A stretch of DNA of 64,000 nucleotides. It comes from Beroe forskalii. Its lineage: Eukaryota; Ctenophora; Nuda; Beroida; Beroidae. Within the stretch, counting starts at the first letter, position 1; each line of letters begins with the position of its first letter. The DNA is taken from positions 1 through 64,000 of the forward strand of contig WFMF01000002.1 in the NCBI GenBank assembly GCA_011033025.1. Direction: 5' to 3'. A model generated the notes under the pieces. The model did not search any database. It had not been told where the DNA came from and was given only the letters and a program-made list of their open reading frames with translations. The translations under genes and the position numbers were made by a program. Shown here one piece after another: positions 47,888 to 58,980 of the stretch.

Positions 47888-48078
47888 CATGTTCCTAGAA
47901 CCGACAGGTTTTAGACTAAAGCTGCTGGATCGTATCATCTCCAACAGGACATCCCTATCCCGGGCCTGGGGCACGACGTTCGTTCTCAGGACTCGCTGCA
48001 TGGGCGTCAGTTCGGGAGGCTTGATTGCGATGTCAGGAACTGGTGGAGGCAGGAAGGGGGGCGGGGAGTTCTCCGGTA
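47888..48078 (-). CDS. wasf: WASF copy B, proline-rich end and WH2 exon
   Basis: 191-bp exon with the same protein as copy A: PENSPPPFLPPPVPDIAIKP, a linker with MQRVLRTNVVPQA, and the WH2 motif RDVLLEMIRSSSFSLKPV. It starts with 2 nt of a split codon (completing the T left by the upstream exon) and ends in phase 0, joining in frame to the 42332 exon. The acceptor is preceded by a 21-bp polypyrimidine unit repeated three to four times (48093-48168), of which copy A has about two and a half. Confidence 0.82.
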
Positions 48079-48092
48079 CTGAAGAAGGAGGG

Positions 48093-48168
48093 TGAAGGGG
48101 TTAAAGAGGAGGGGTAAGGGGTTAAAGAGAAGGGGTAAGGGGTTAAAGAGAAGGGTAAGGGGTGAAAG
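48093..48168 (-). repeat. 21-bp polypyrimidine-tract repeats before the WH2 acceptor
   Basis: On the minus strand, TTACCCCTTCTCTTTAACCC-like units are repeated just upstream of CTTCTTCAG. Copy A (40420-40475) has fewer, diverged units. They multiply the acceptor's pyrimidine tract. Confidence 0.8.
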
Positions 48169-48378
48169 ACTTAAGTGTCAGTTAAAATTAAAGACCGTAC
48201 TTCATCAGAACTGTAAACTTGTAAGGACTTAAGGAGCAGGGGGCCAAAGAAGTGCCGCAGAGCGTGCTGTGATGCTAGTAGCAAACATTTTAAACCCGAA
48301 TTTCAATCACAAAAATAGGTGTTATAACCCTAAGAGGACCTCTCACTCCTAATTCACAAAAAGCTCATTTCAACTCAC

Positions 48379-48510
48379 ATTTTTTGGCTGAAGGAGGGGC
48401 AGTTTTCGGGAGAGGGGGAGGAAGAGTGGGAGGGAGTGGAGGAGGAGGGGGAGCAGACGAGGGTTTGGGTGGCTTCAACTCCAACGAGATCTGATTCACG
48501 TCCACGTGAT
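48379..48510 (-). CDS. wasf: WASF copy B, proline-rich exon
   Basis: 132-bp exon, acceptor ACTCTCAG, donor GTGAGTTG. The protein is identical to copy A. The AT at its start completes GAT with the G left by the 50591 exon, and its final T joins TA of the WH2 exon, so three exons chain in frame. Unlike most neighbouring exon edges, these two edges are not arrayed. Confidence 0.82.
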
Positions 48511-49144
48511 CTGAGAGTGATTTAATTAATTAGATGTGTAACATTAATAATTTATTGAAACTATTGAAATTTCGATGTTATCACAAGTGAATTTTAGCTT
48601 GAAAGTTTAAGAAAGTAAACACAGAACTTACAAAAATTCTAGTATTAACAAGAACTTCATCGTTCTATTTGATTTGTTGAAATATTGAGAAGAATGCTTC
48701 GATACGTGTCCTTAGGCAGCTACATACCTACATAAGGACATGAGACTTAGCATGATAACTTATCCACATTTGATTGAAGTATTAGATGTGGTAAAATAAT
48801 ATGTAATGAGTTGTTATTTATAGATGTGTATTGTAATAATGTGATGTCGTATGGCACCATCGACAGTCAACTATCGTACTGGACATCGTGATGAATATTG
48901 AAGCCATAACCAATTCTAATTTCTAACCACCAATTGATCAGTCATAAACCAATATGCTATCATAGTGGTTCAGACTTTCACAGGAATTGGTCACATCTTA
49001 TTTGGAATGAAATGGATTAATGATTATACAGTCATCCATTTCATGCGCACTTATAGCAAAGAATCCATAGAAATGTAAGTATAGATTATAACTTCAGGCT
49101 CGTACCATATCATATACCTAACAATTCATCTACACTCATAGCAC
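48511..49144. other. WASF intron, unique part
   Basis: Matches 40738-41359. No gene or RNA seen. Confidence 0.5.
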
Positions 49145-50590
49145 TAAGCGGTGTCAGTAGAGACTTGCCATGAGCGGTTGTAGGGGTGGTGTCAGTAGAG
49201 ACTTACCATGAGTGGTTGTAGGGGTGGTGTCAGTAGAGACTTACCATGAGTGGTTGTAGGGGTGGTGTCAGTAGAGACTTACCATGAGTGGTTGTAGGGG
49301 TGGTGTCAGTAGAGACTTACCATGAGTGGTTGTAGGGGTGGTGTCAGTAGAGACTTACCATGAGTGGTTGTAGGGGTGGTGTGAAAGAGTGGGTAGGTGG
49401 TTGTAGTAGAGACTTACCATGAGTGGTTGTAGGGGTGGTGTCAGTAGAGACTTACCATGAGTGGTTGTAGGGGTGGTGTCAGTAGAGACTTACCATGAGT
49501 GGTTGTAGGGGTGGTGTCAGTAGAGACTTACCATGAGTGGTTGTAGGGGTCGTGTCAGTAGAGACTTACCATGAGTGGTTGTAGGGGTGGTGTCAGTAGA
49601 GACCTACCATGAGTGGTTGTAGGGGTCGTGTCAGTAGAGACTTGTGGGGTGGTGTCATGAGTGGTTGTAGGGGTGGTGTCAGTAGAGACTTACCATGAGT
49701 GGTTGTAGGGGTGGTGTCAGTAGAGACTTACCATGAGTGGTGTCAGTAGAGACTTACCATGAGTGGTTGTAGGGGGTGGTGTCAGTAGAGACTTACCATG
49801 AGTGGTTGTAGGGGTGGTGTCAGTAGAGACCATGAGTGGTTGTATGAGTTGAGTGGTTGTAGTAGGGGTGGTGTCAGTAGAGACTTACCATGAGTGGTTG
49901 TACGTAGAGACTTACCATGAGTGGTTGTAGGGGTGGTGTCAGTAGAGACTTACCATGAGTGGTTGTAGGGGTGGTGTCAGTAGAGACTTACCATGAGTGG
50001 TTGTAGGGGTGGTGTCAGTAGAGACTTACCATGAGTGGTTGTAGGGGTGGTGTCAGGTGGTGCCAGAGACTTACCATGAGTGGTTGTAGGAGACTTACCA
50101 TGAGTGGGGGTGTCAGTAGAGACTTACCATGAGTGGTTGTAGGGGTGGTGTCAGTAGAGACTTACCATGAGTGGTTGTAGGGGTGGGGTGTCAGTAGAGA
50201 CTTACCATGAGTGGTTGTAGGGGTGGTGTCAGTAGAGACTTACCATGAGTGGTTGTAGGGGTGGTGTCAGTAGAGACTTACCATGAGTGGTTGTAGGGGT
50301 GTCAGTAGAGACTTACCATGAGTGGTTGTAGGGGTGGTGTCAGTAGAGACTTACCATGAGTGGTTGTAGGGTGGTGTCAGTAGAGACTTGCCATGAGTGG
50401 TTGTAGTAGGGGTGGTGTCAGTAGAGACTTACCATGAGTGGTTGTAGGGGTAGGGGTGGTGTCAGTAGAGACTTACCATGAGTGGTTGTAGGGGTGGTGT
50501 CAGTAGAGACTTACCATGAGTGGTTGTAGGGGTGGTGTCAGTAGAGACTTACCATGAGTGGTTGTAGGGGTGGTGTCAGTAGAGACTTAC
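49145..50590 (-). repeat. 38-bp splice-donor array, about 38 units
   Basis: The minus-strand unit is CTCTACTGACACCACCCCTA plus CAACCACTCATG then GTAAGT: the last 32 nt of the adjacent exon plus the first 6 nt of its intron. Thus the intron opens with about 38 further copies of the same exon end and consensus donor, with small deletions in some units. Using a later donor adds 38 nt per unit, which changes the frame except every third unit. Copy A keeps about seven units (41360-41640). Confidence 0.92.
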
Positions 50591-50917
50591 CATGAGTGGT
50601 TGTAGGGGTGGTGTCAGTAGAGGTTTGGGAGGTAGTAGTAAGGGGCGTGCTGGTACACTGGTGGTACGTCCTACTGTTAGGGTCCGCAGGAGCGACAGCT
50701 GCAGACGGAGGTGAGAAGTAGCCGTCCTGGGAGGAGACGGTAGGGGACCGGGATCCGGGATCAGGGGACAGAGCTGAAATAGAGAGGAGTGAGGGATCAG
50801 GGGACAGAGCTGAAATAGAGAGGGGTGAGGGATCAGGGGACAGAGCTGAAATAGAGGGGAGTGAGGGATCAGGGGACAGAGCTGAAATAGAGGGGAGTGT
50901 GGAATCAGGGGACAGAG
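50591..50917 (-). CDS. wasf: WASF Ser/Pro/Thr-rich linker exon with acceptor-bearing 36-bp repeats
   Basis: Ends CATG before GTAAGT at 50590. Its start can be the most upstream acceptor (CTCCTCTTAG, exon to 50917, 327 bp) or any of four further acceptors TCTATTTCAG spaced 36 bp, the last giving an exon to 50773 (183 bp). All choices keep the same frame, because 36 bp is 12 codons of the ALSPDPSLPSIS type. The unique part reads PTVSSQDGYFSPPSAAVAPA then a TTTS-rich end. It leaves 1 nt, in phase with 48510. No domain is expected here in WAVE. The join to the upstream exon is one phase off, so a small exon may be missing. Confidence 0.7.
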
Positions 50918-51519
50918 CTAAGAGGAGAGATAGAATTAGCTAGTTAGAAGGGACCAGGAAAGAGGGTGCTTGGATACAGAGTCAGGGTAGAGATGAGTTC
51001 TAGGTTGAGACCAAACAAAGGTTATAACCGGATGAGAGAAAGCGTTGAGAGATGGGGTGAGAAAGAAACAGAGTAGTCAATTGTGAAGGAAGAAAACATT
51101 CTAACATCCAATTATCGAATTAACCATGGAATTGATGGAACAATAAGTGCATGAGCAAGAATTGTAACCGATATCGTGGAATAACTATTATTTTTCTTTT
51201 TACGTTAGCTTGGCTGTATTTCAAGTTTTATCATAATAGGCAGTAAGTCTTAGATCACTTATTATAGCTTATAGCTATAATATTGTACTATTGTAGCGCT
51301 GTAATTAAAGAATCCTCACAAAACTAACACAGTACAAAATCTGGAAGAAAACCTGGTGAATACTGAAGCCCTGAATACAGAATACATGCTGGAATTTCAG
51401 AGCAATAAGTCAACTTTATCTTATCAATGCAGTGTGTCATGATTCCATGATTCCACTGACAATGACCGAATTATAACCTTGAGCCTCATGATGCAGAAAC
51501 ATAACTCGAAGGGATTAAC

Positions 51520-51578
51520 CTGCTGAAGGTTTGGGGTCTCCGTATTTCTTGCGGTTGAGGGGATGACTATTGACTAAC
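51520..51578 (-). repeat. Duplicated exon end with second donor
   Basis: The last 38 or so nt of the 51579-51705 exon (CTCAACCGCAAGAA...) plus donor are repeated once about 59 bp downstream, ending in GTTAAT. This is another exon edge copied into its intron. Confidence 0.8.
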
Positions 51579-51705
51579 CTGCTGCAGGTTTGGGGTCCCC
51601 GTATTCTTGCGGTTGAGAGTGGCAGAGTGAGACATCTCCTCGGTCTCGTTGAGACCTCTGAGGGGCAGAGTGGCATACTGCGGGGCCACGTCCACCATCA
51701 CATAC
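51579..51705 (-). CDS. wasf: WASF exon following the SHD region
   Basis: 127-bp exon, acceptor CCACTGCAG, donor GTTAGT. The frame YVMVDVAPQYATLPLRG is chosen because it fits the 2 nt left by the 51895 exon. It ends in phase 0, whereas the next identified exon wants 1 nt, so an intervening exon or a sequence error is possible. The sequence is not recognisable as a known domain. It is close in position to the WAVE linker after the basic region. Confidence 0.65.
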
Positions 51706-51894
51706 CTGCAGTGGAATTAGAAAAGGTGGATAAACTGATAATATACCTAATGATTAGCTGACTTTTGTAAGATTGTACTTGAAGTTTCCTAGCTCAAGAA
51801 ACTGAAGTTAGGGGTAGATCAAATTGGAAAATTCAACGTTTGGAAAAAGTTAAACCTATTGTTAATACTTAATATTTATGTACGGAAAGCTTAC

Positions 51895-52093
51895 GTTTTG
51901 CTCTTTGGATCGTGAACCTTCTTCTTCAAGGTGGCTATCTTTCCAGCTGGGTGGTCTTCCTTGGACCTCTTGAAGGATCTCTTCCTGGCCTTCTTGAACT
52001 GCTCGCTCTCCTTCTCCATAAGATCTACCCAGGCGTTGAAGAACAGAGCAGGATCGGAGTAAAGTTTGTGAGGATGTGACATGTTGGGATAGA
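51895..52093 (-). CDS. wasf: WASF exon: end of SHD and basic region
   Basis: 199-bp exon. LYSDPALFFNAWVDLMEKE corresponds to the very conserved FYTDPSYFFDLWKEKM block of WAVE proteins. It is followed by a Lys/Arg-rich basic stretch (KKARKRSFKRSKE, then KKKVHDPKSK) that binds phosphoinositides in the family. This is the strongest single piece of evidence for WAVE rather than WASP. It leaves 2 nt at donor GTAAGC, in phase with the next exon. The upstream join to 53288 is off by one nt. Confidence 0.8.
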
Positions 52094-53287
52094 CTAAAGC
52101 GAAAAAGTCGGAATAAGTTGAATAGGTACCTCCAATGACCCATCCCTTGCTGTCTCTTTCACCCGTTTTCTTATTATATGCCCCAGGCCCATACGGCTAT
52201 GTGGTAGCAAATGATTACGTCGTCTTTGAATGCACGTATTTTTCTTGACATGTATGCCATTTGTAACACAGAGTCCAGAGATATGGACGGATAAAATCAC
52301 AGCACTTCTGTACTGTGGTTTGTAGATTGAAATAATTTACGGGAGCATGTGAGCATAGTGCGTTTCAATGGTTTTACGATCTATACCATTTGCAATATAC
52401 CTCTATAATCAGCTAGTTATGCAACGCAATATTATACCTCACATTCTCAGCTCATTAATATTAAGTGGAGCGTGTGATATAATGTATAATCAGGTGGCTC
52501 ATATTATCCTAATACCTTGGGATCAATGGTAGAAATGATTCATTATTGAGTGTAGGTATACAACAAAAGCCCAAGTGTACGTGTGTACACTGCATTCAAA
52601 TATCTATATGATCAGTTCATGTAATGGTGTCATGTAAGTATGTTAACGTCTGTATGAACTATGAGTGTATACAAAATAAAATTAAGGTATGCTTCTGAGA
52701 CCTGTTCATACTGCCAATATATAGCTATCCAACAGCGTATGAGAGTATGATGTATATTATGTACGCAGCAAGTATGTTAGTTGATAGAAGGGTTGATCTA
52801 GAGTAGCAGAGCCATAACAAGAGCTGGTCCATGTGTTCAAGTGTTGTATGTTGTGTGTAAAGGTGTTGATGGCATATTAATATATTCCATAGTGCAACAT
52901 CAATAATATGTATACTGCCGTGTATTTATTACAAGTCAGGAGTAAATAAGTCAGGAATTGGTACTGAAGTTGATATGTGGTACTGAAGTTGATAGGTGGT
53001 ACTGATAGTTGGTACTGAAGGTGATATGTGGTACTGATGGTTGGTACTGAAGTTGATAGGTTGTACTGATGGTTTGTACTGAAGTTGATAAGTTCATAAA
53101 GGGATGAGATCATGTTTGAGTCGCTCAACCCTCAGGGGATTAGGTTTTTGTAATTGGTGGTTGAGTAATGAGTATCATTGAGTAACTATCTGACGTGATA
53201 CCTTTTACGAAAAATCTTGCATTCTTGCAAACAAAATACTTAAAATGAAAGTGCAAATGTCAGATTGAACTCGTTGTTTGAACTTAC
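52094..53287. other. WASF intron with a minisatellite
   Basis: 52961-53095 holds alternating GGTACTGAAGTTGATA and GGTACTGATGGTT units. On the minus strand each has a TTCAGTACC acceptor-like core. Otherwise AT-rich. A small missing exon could hide here, judging from the phase mismatch of its flanking exons. Confidence 0.55.
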
Positions 53288-53386
53288 GTGAGGATGGATT
53301 GACCTATCCATTTCATCGAGAGAAATGTAGTCCAGGAACTCATGGAGTGGCGGCTTGCTTTCGCAACATTCGTAATACTCTTTAAC
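53288..53386 (-). CDS. wasf: WASF SHD exon
   Basis: 99-bp exon in phase 0, acceptor ATTTCCAG, donor GTAAGT. VKEYYECCESKPPLHEFLDY matches the family segment before the FYTDP block (IYNQSDKPPPLNILTPYR in vertebrates), including the PPL motif. The SHD assembles WAVE into its regulatory complex with Abi and HSPC300. Confidence 0.78.
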
Positions 53387-54127
53387 CTGGAAATAGACAA
53401 ATAGGATTATACAGTGTAACAATTGTATCCGTGGTGTCTCAACCTTTGAGGCGCGGCGTATTACGTCGCCCTTGGGTACTTTTTAAATTTTTAAGGCTCG
53501 TTGCATTAAAAGTACTTTACGCCCTGTCAAGTGCTGCAAAAAGCATCCAGGTGCAACCTCTTACCTCAAATTGTCCAAGTGGCAAAAACTTATGCCACAT
53601 CAATCAGAGTACGAAAATAATGAGATAGAAACAACTAAATTGAAAATGCATATTGTGCGAGCAATAAGTTGCACGGCCAATCTTTCTGTGTGCGTTGTCA
53701 TGATGCGTTACGTAAGAACACAACACGAAAGAACACGATTTTATAGTAGAGCAGGCGGTAAACAAGTGGTCAATGTTTTAAGTGGTGGTTGACTTAAAGA
53801 CTTAGAAAGTGTGAACGTATAGCTTAATCATTGTACACTTATGGTAAACTTGTGGTTACATTAATACATTATGGTAAACAGCGGCAGATGACAGAATTGC
53901 CATTATTTTCGTTTCAAATTATTATGAAACTATGAAACAAAGACCCATCACTCATAATTCATGTTATACTTTAGGTATTTTAATGACTTTTAATCTTGTC
54001 ATATATATTATGATTTACAAGATTCAAAGCAAAAAGCTATAGGCAGCCCAAAACTGACAATTTTTCGGCAGCTGGGACTTGATACAAAGTATTAAAGTAT
54101 AGACTTTTTGCTGCACGCAGTACTCAC
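53387..54127. other. WASF intron
   Basis: AT-rich, no feature recognised. Confidence 0.4.
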
Positions 54128-54287
54128 ATTATCAGGTCTGGTTGATTTGGCAAATATAGATTGCTGCTTCACCACAACACCAGGGCCTGCTCCTGGTTTA
54201 CCATCTTGTGGTAGTAGAGAACCATTAATCAGACATTCATTCAAAGTGGAAACCTTTTGGTGCAAAACGTTTGTTCGCTCAACAGTT
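54128..54287 (-). CDS. wasf: WASF SHD exon
   Basis: 160-bp exon, acceptor CACCTCAG, donor GTGAGT. TVERTNVLHQKVSTLNECL aligns with the helical QDRIDRLAVKVTQLDSTV segment of WAVE, and KQQSIFAKSTRPDN with the following QQVVSKNSIPNP part. It joins the 53386 exon in phase 0. It needs 2 nt from upstream, which the 56548 exon does not supply. Confidence 0.75.
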
Positions 54288-56547
54288 CTGAGGTGATTCA
54301 ATGTTACATTCAAAACTTATATTTCCCTCTCCGACACCTTTTTGTCTTACAAAAATGCATTGAAGAGGGTTGACAGAGATCGTGGTTGGAAAGTTGAGAA
54401 ATGGGATATGTGTAAAGCAGGTCCAGATTTGCAATAGAACTACAAGCAGAACTACTGTAATTTCTGAACAAACTTATTTTTGAGGGCCCAAAAGGAAGGG
54501 CAAAACATCCAAAGTTTGAATAATTGAAATAGGAAAAAAAGCTCCGTACTAGTTAATATTTTATTAATAATACGAATAACTGCAAGGCAATATTAAGAAT
54601 TTCATGGTGATTAGTATACATTATCCCTCACTCTTTTGCAATCTCATGAAGACCAGAAAATATTTCCTCTGCATGGGTTGCAATATCGCACAGCTGCTTC
54701 ATCAACCCTGTGGAGAGGAAAACCAATATAATAATGATAATTATAATGACAGAATTGTGCCTTCCAGCACAATTCTTATTGTCCATTGTTCCCGAATGCA
54801 TTGTTCCCGAATGCAGATAATGATATAGTAATTAAGTAATTACTGAGGATGGACCCTGATTCTGCATTTACCAGATATTAAAAGCATCATATGGGTTTCT
54901 CCTGCTGCAAGTTTTGCTAGTAGTTAACATCAAAGAATGAGTGGATGAATGCACATGAATTGACTTTGTTTTCAACACAGTGGACAATTTAGACCCTCTG
55001 AGACCCAATTTTCTAAGTTTTCCATAACATGCTCATTCTTCATTTGTTTCACAATAAATAATAGAACTGTAATTGTATATAAGACATTTACAAATCTTAA
55101 CTATAATTTCGTGTTTTCTGTATGTCACACCCCAAGATAATGGGCAGTGGGCACCCAGAAGGAAAAGTGCACAGTGAAAGGAGCATGGGGCATTGGTGCA
55201 TGACTGATTGCACACAAGACCAGTGCAGTAATAATTATGCTGTTTTGAATATTTCAGTTCTCATAACTGTCGTTCTGATTGATATTTTTGATGGGATAAA
55301 AAGAATGATCGTTTATCAGAAGAATGGGAACATTTGAAACCATTGAGGGAGGTAAGACTAAGTACTAAACAATGTGGTGTTGGCCATCATTGAATGCTCT
55401 GCGTGTCCTGTGATCAGAAGTGGAACTTCTAGTTAAATGTAAACACTAAACAGGCATTTAAAATTGATGACAATTGTGCAAATGAAATTTCACAAAGTTG
55501 CATAGAGCTGTATGTGAATATGTGATTAGGTATATAATTTATTTTCAGCTGATTTGATTCAATTCAGTTTCAATCATATTAACAATACACTATTTTACAA
55601 TTGATATAATGAATTTGATGCAGAATTTCATAAGCCAATGAATTTGAATTGCACCTTCACAAATTTTTGGTTTTCTAATTAATAACATTATCAAACTACC
55701 TAGTGTACCTATCAACATAATTAATGTATTCATAAAATAGTTCAGCACCCAATGATGGTTTGCAAACAAATGAACAGAAGGTATCATCATGAACTAAATC
55801 AGTTATATAGTTATACCTAATAACAATAGTATTACCCAGCAAAGCAATGTAGTTTGTTTCTTCGAGGTTGTGGGTATTTTGAGATAATTCAGAGTTTGAA
55901 CTATTTCCAGTGAGATGACTTATCTGACATATTCGCAGTGGTCCAACATCACGTCCCAAGACAGTCATTCTTTTTCTTTAATATCTCACACCTCATTCAT
56001 ATTATGGGACTATCATTGATGCCAAAGAATCACCATACTTGACCTCAAGAAGTATTATAATTATTATTAAATCAAGATAACACATAATATAAATCAACCT
56101 CTTAATGTAGGCATAACATACTATTTAAAAGTAATCTATTGTCTGTGAACACAAATTAAATCATTATCTTACTACGTTGCCTCTTGGTCTAACTGGGGCC
56201 ACCACTATAATAAAATTTTTTCAATTATAATAAAATTAATTTAAATAAACAGCTTGTCATACAATAAATATGAAATAACAAAATTGAATTTGAATGGAGC
56301 AGCATACAAATATGAGGGAAAACATAAAACTAACAGATCCTAAAAGCCCCAGTCAGTTTTTTGCAGGATGCAGTTGGTATAGGAGGTGTCCAACTCCTGC
56401 CACACAAAACATACAATAAATATCATAATATGAGTCCATTTGGGTGGATTAGAAGATCCAGTCTTTCTTTTGGAAATCGTTGAAACGATTAAATCAACAA
56501 GCCCAAAGCCCTGTTACCCTGGATTTCAACAACAATACAGAGCCTAC
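54288..56547. other. Presumed WASF intron, no exon identified
   Basis: 2.2 kb of AT-rich DNA. Minus-strand frames at 55590-55790 and 55696-55968 are open but have no recognisable similarity or splice logic. I leave them uncalled. Confidence 0.4.
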
Positions 56548-56590
56548 CTTGGAAACAAGGTAGTAGGCCTCCCCCAGGAATGAACTGAAC
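56548..56590 (-). CDS. wasf: Probable small WASF SHD exon
   Basis: 43-bp exon, acceptor TTTTTATAG, donor GTAGGC. FSSFLGEAYYLVSK resembles the IFGELFNEANSFYLRA helix, and the residue spacing to the 54287 exon equals that of the family. Phase does not match the next exon by 2 nt, so either a base error or a different donor is involved. The first exons (with the MPLVKR-type start) were not found. Confidence 0.5.
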
Positions 56591-57025
56591 CTATAAAAAT
56601 AAATTGTCACACATCAAAAACTTAGCTCTCTCATTGGATCTAATATCCCTCAATAATGTTATCCATAATTCAAGTCTGTGTGGAATTATTTGCCTCCAAT
56701 ATACATTTTAATGAGAAATTGGGAATGAGAAGCGAAATAATCATTTGTTCTATTCTGAACTTTATCTTCCCTACACTGGATAAAGACATTGATGAACTTA
56801 ATTTCCTTTATGGATTTGTAGCTTCTGAAACTAACACAACATTTTTTGTTGGGGGAGCGTTGGGCACCTGTCAAATGCATAAGATAAGATAAGATAAGAT
56901 AATATTTTTGACATATCATCAACTCAAATATTCAAACTAATTTCACCATATTATATCACTACAACCCTCAACATCGTCGTAAGTCCATGTGCCACAGTGT
57001 TAGCAGGTTAGCTTTCAGTACAACA
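56591..57025. other. Spacer with (AAGAT)n
   Basis: AT-rich; a TAAGATAAGATAAGATAA microsatellite lies at about 56880-56900, like the tail of 44441-45273. A 78-codon plus-strand frame (56656-56892) is unsupported. Confidence 0.4.
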
Positions 57026-57518
57026 TATGAGGCGCCTGTAACGTTCGTCGGTCAATCGAATGGAATTGGTCGATCGATCAACTCAAATTGAACGAATGAT
57101 GTGTTTTAATGCTCCCTGTTGACTTGAATCGTGTTTAAATGAGCAATATTTAGTTGTTTCCCTACTAGCTTAAAGATTTCAATTAAAGGATCCTCCATCT
57201 TTATCACAGGCAATACAATGAAACAGTAAAACTCTGTAATGAAATGAATGGATGAATATGAATCGAACCCGTCTTCAGGATCTCCGTTTGGATGTTAGCC
57301 ATCCTGATCAATTGGATCATAAATTTAAGAGTTGAAATGTGAAACACACAATGAATGAAGGTGAAACCATGTGAACTGAATGCTTTAATACAATTGAATG
57401 GAATATGCAAAAAAACTAACATCAAAAAATGTGATACCTACTGAACTTTGAAAATGTATATGAAAACATAATGAAATGAACCTATTATGGTAAATGGATG
57501 TGACAAACCAAAAAATTT

Positions 57519-57866
57519 TCAGTGTCGCTGGTTCTTATACCCAGCTGATCGACGACACATTATAGAACTGATGGAATCAATAACTCCACCAGGGATTTCT
57601 TTATTCAGCCCAAAAGGCCTCATAGTCATGAGTCTGTTTGCCCACTTATTTTCAGCTGAATCCAAGTTTCTGTGGGCCAAGTTCAAGAATAGTGAATGTG
57701 TAATTGCTATTGAAAGCCTCAGGTGAGTTCTGCCTATGAGATTCATGGAGATGTTCAGCCAATGTGGCCTCATCTGAGTCTGGGTCAAATGAACTTTCAC
57801 CAACATGAGATCGATGTCCATTGATTGGCTTGGTATGATTTGAAAATTGAAATCAAAATAACTCAA
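57519..57866 (-). pseudogene. GIY-YIG endonuclease, C-terminal piece
   Basis: Contains ENKWANRLMTMRPFGLNKEI, the E-x-x-W-x-x-x-L-x-T-x-x-P-x-GLN signature that ends Penelope-type GIY-YIG domains. A neighbouring frame (about 57735-57800) gives AEHLHESHRQNSP followed by a F-x-x-x-Y-x-F-x-ILE pattern, showing a frameshift within the domain. Confidence 0.65.
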
Positions 57867-57869
57867 ATT

Positions 57870-58980
57870 TAGATAAATGCATCTCCTTCATCCGTATAAA
57901 ATTAACCCTGCCCCCAATTTTCCCCATTTCCTTGCCCTGTCTCTTCCCTTGGTACCCACCTATTATATGCCTCATTAATATATTATGACAAGCAATAAAC
58001 CTTCACTAATTTGCATGTGCCATTCTCATAATTTTTTTTTCTTGCTTAATTTTATCCATCTATGATCCCACCCACTGTCCCAGGGATGTGATTAAGCTGA
58101 CAAGGCGAGAGCATCCTTTAGCTGCAGTGAAGTGTGTCACCCAAAAGTTGAAACTATCAAAATAATATAATACTGAACTGGGATTGCCTGAATTATTGGT
58201 TTACTTAAGCCAACAAGGCATCTCTTGCATACTGAATAAGTACCATAGACACCTAGGCCTAAACTAGGATCAGTCGATTAAGAAATCAAGATCTCAGATC
58301 AATTATCCTACCCTGAAGCCTGAAACAACTACTCAATTTTCCTTTTCTTTTCCTTGCTATCCTCCCAAAAACCTCCAAACCATCCTCAGATTAATACCCA
58401 GATTAATCTCAACCCTGTATTAACTTAATGCAAACCAACAATTTTGCTATTCAGTTAATCTGCAAGGCTGAGTCCTTTCAGTAAAAATATCTCTATCTGT
58501 ACTATATCTGTACTCTTGAAGTTCTTGAAATTTCTGTTTAAAAAGGGTGCCATTGAAAACGATATTTGAGATTTCATACCAGATTTATTTTTATTATTCA
58601 TAGTCTTTTGCTTATACTTAGGGTTTATTAATTCCATTTTAGATCTGTTTTCTTTGAAATTCTTATGTATATATTTGAATGTTTAGTTTTCACCACATTT
58701 TAGGGCTTGAATTTTTAATAACATATATACTTTCTCTCATAACATTGGTTCAACTTGGTATTTTGATATTCATTTTGATTTTGTTTCACCTTATAAATCA
58801 TATCATTGGTTTTCACATCATAATCTCAGAATGTTGTGTTACACTATGTGGAGATCCTGAAGAAGAAATATTTAATTTCGAAACTGACAGTCGATTAGTG
58901 GTATACATAGTGTGTGGGTTTGATATCATTTTTGAGATTTGTGTTTCACTGCATCAATGATCAATCACTTCAAACAAGAT
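57870..58980. other. 1.1-kb segment separating the two GIY-YIG pieces
   Basis: AT-rich, pyrimidine-rich in parts. A hydrophobic 93-codon plus-strand frame (58679-58960) is unsupported. Near 58853 the plus strand reads CCTGAAGAAGAAATATTT then CGAAAC, a layout often seen next to such retroelements. It may be an insertion or an intron. Confidence 0.4.

Noticed and set aside
57487-57726. 79-codon plus-strand frame
   Set aside because: It is antisense to the GIY-YIG C-terminal signature, which is the better explanation.
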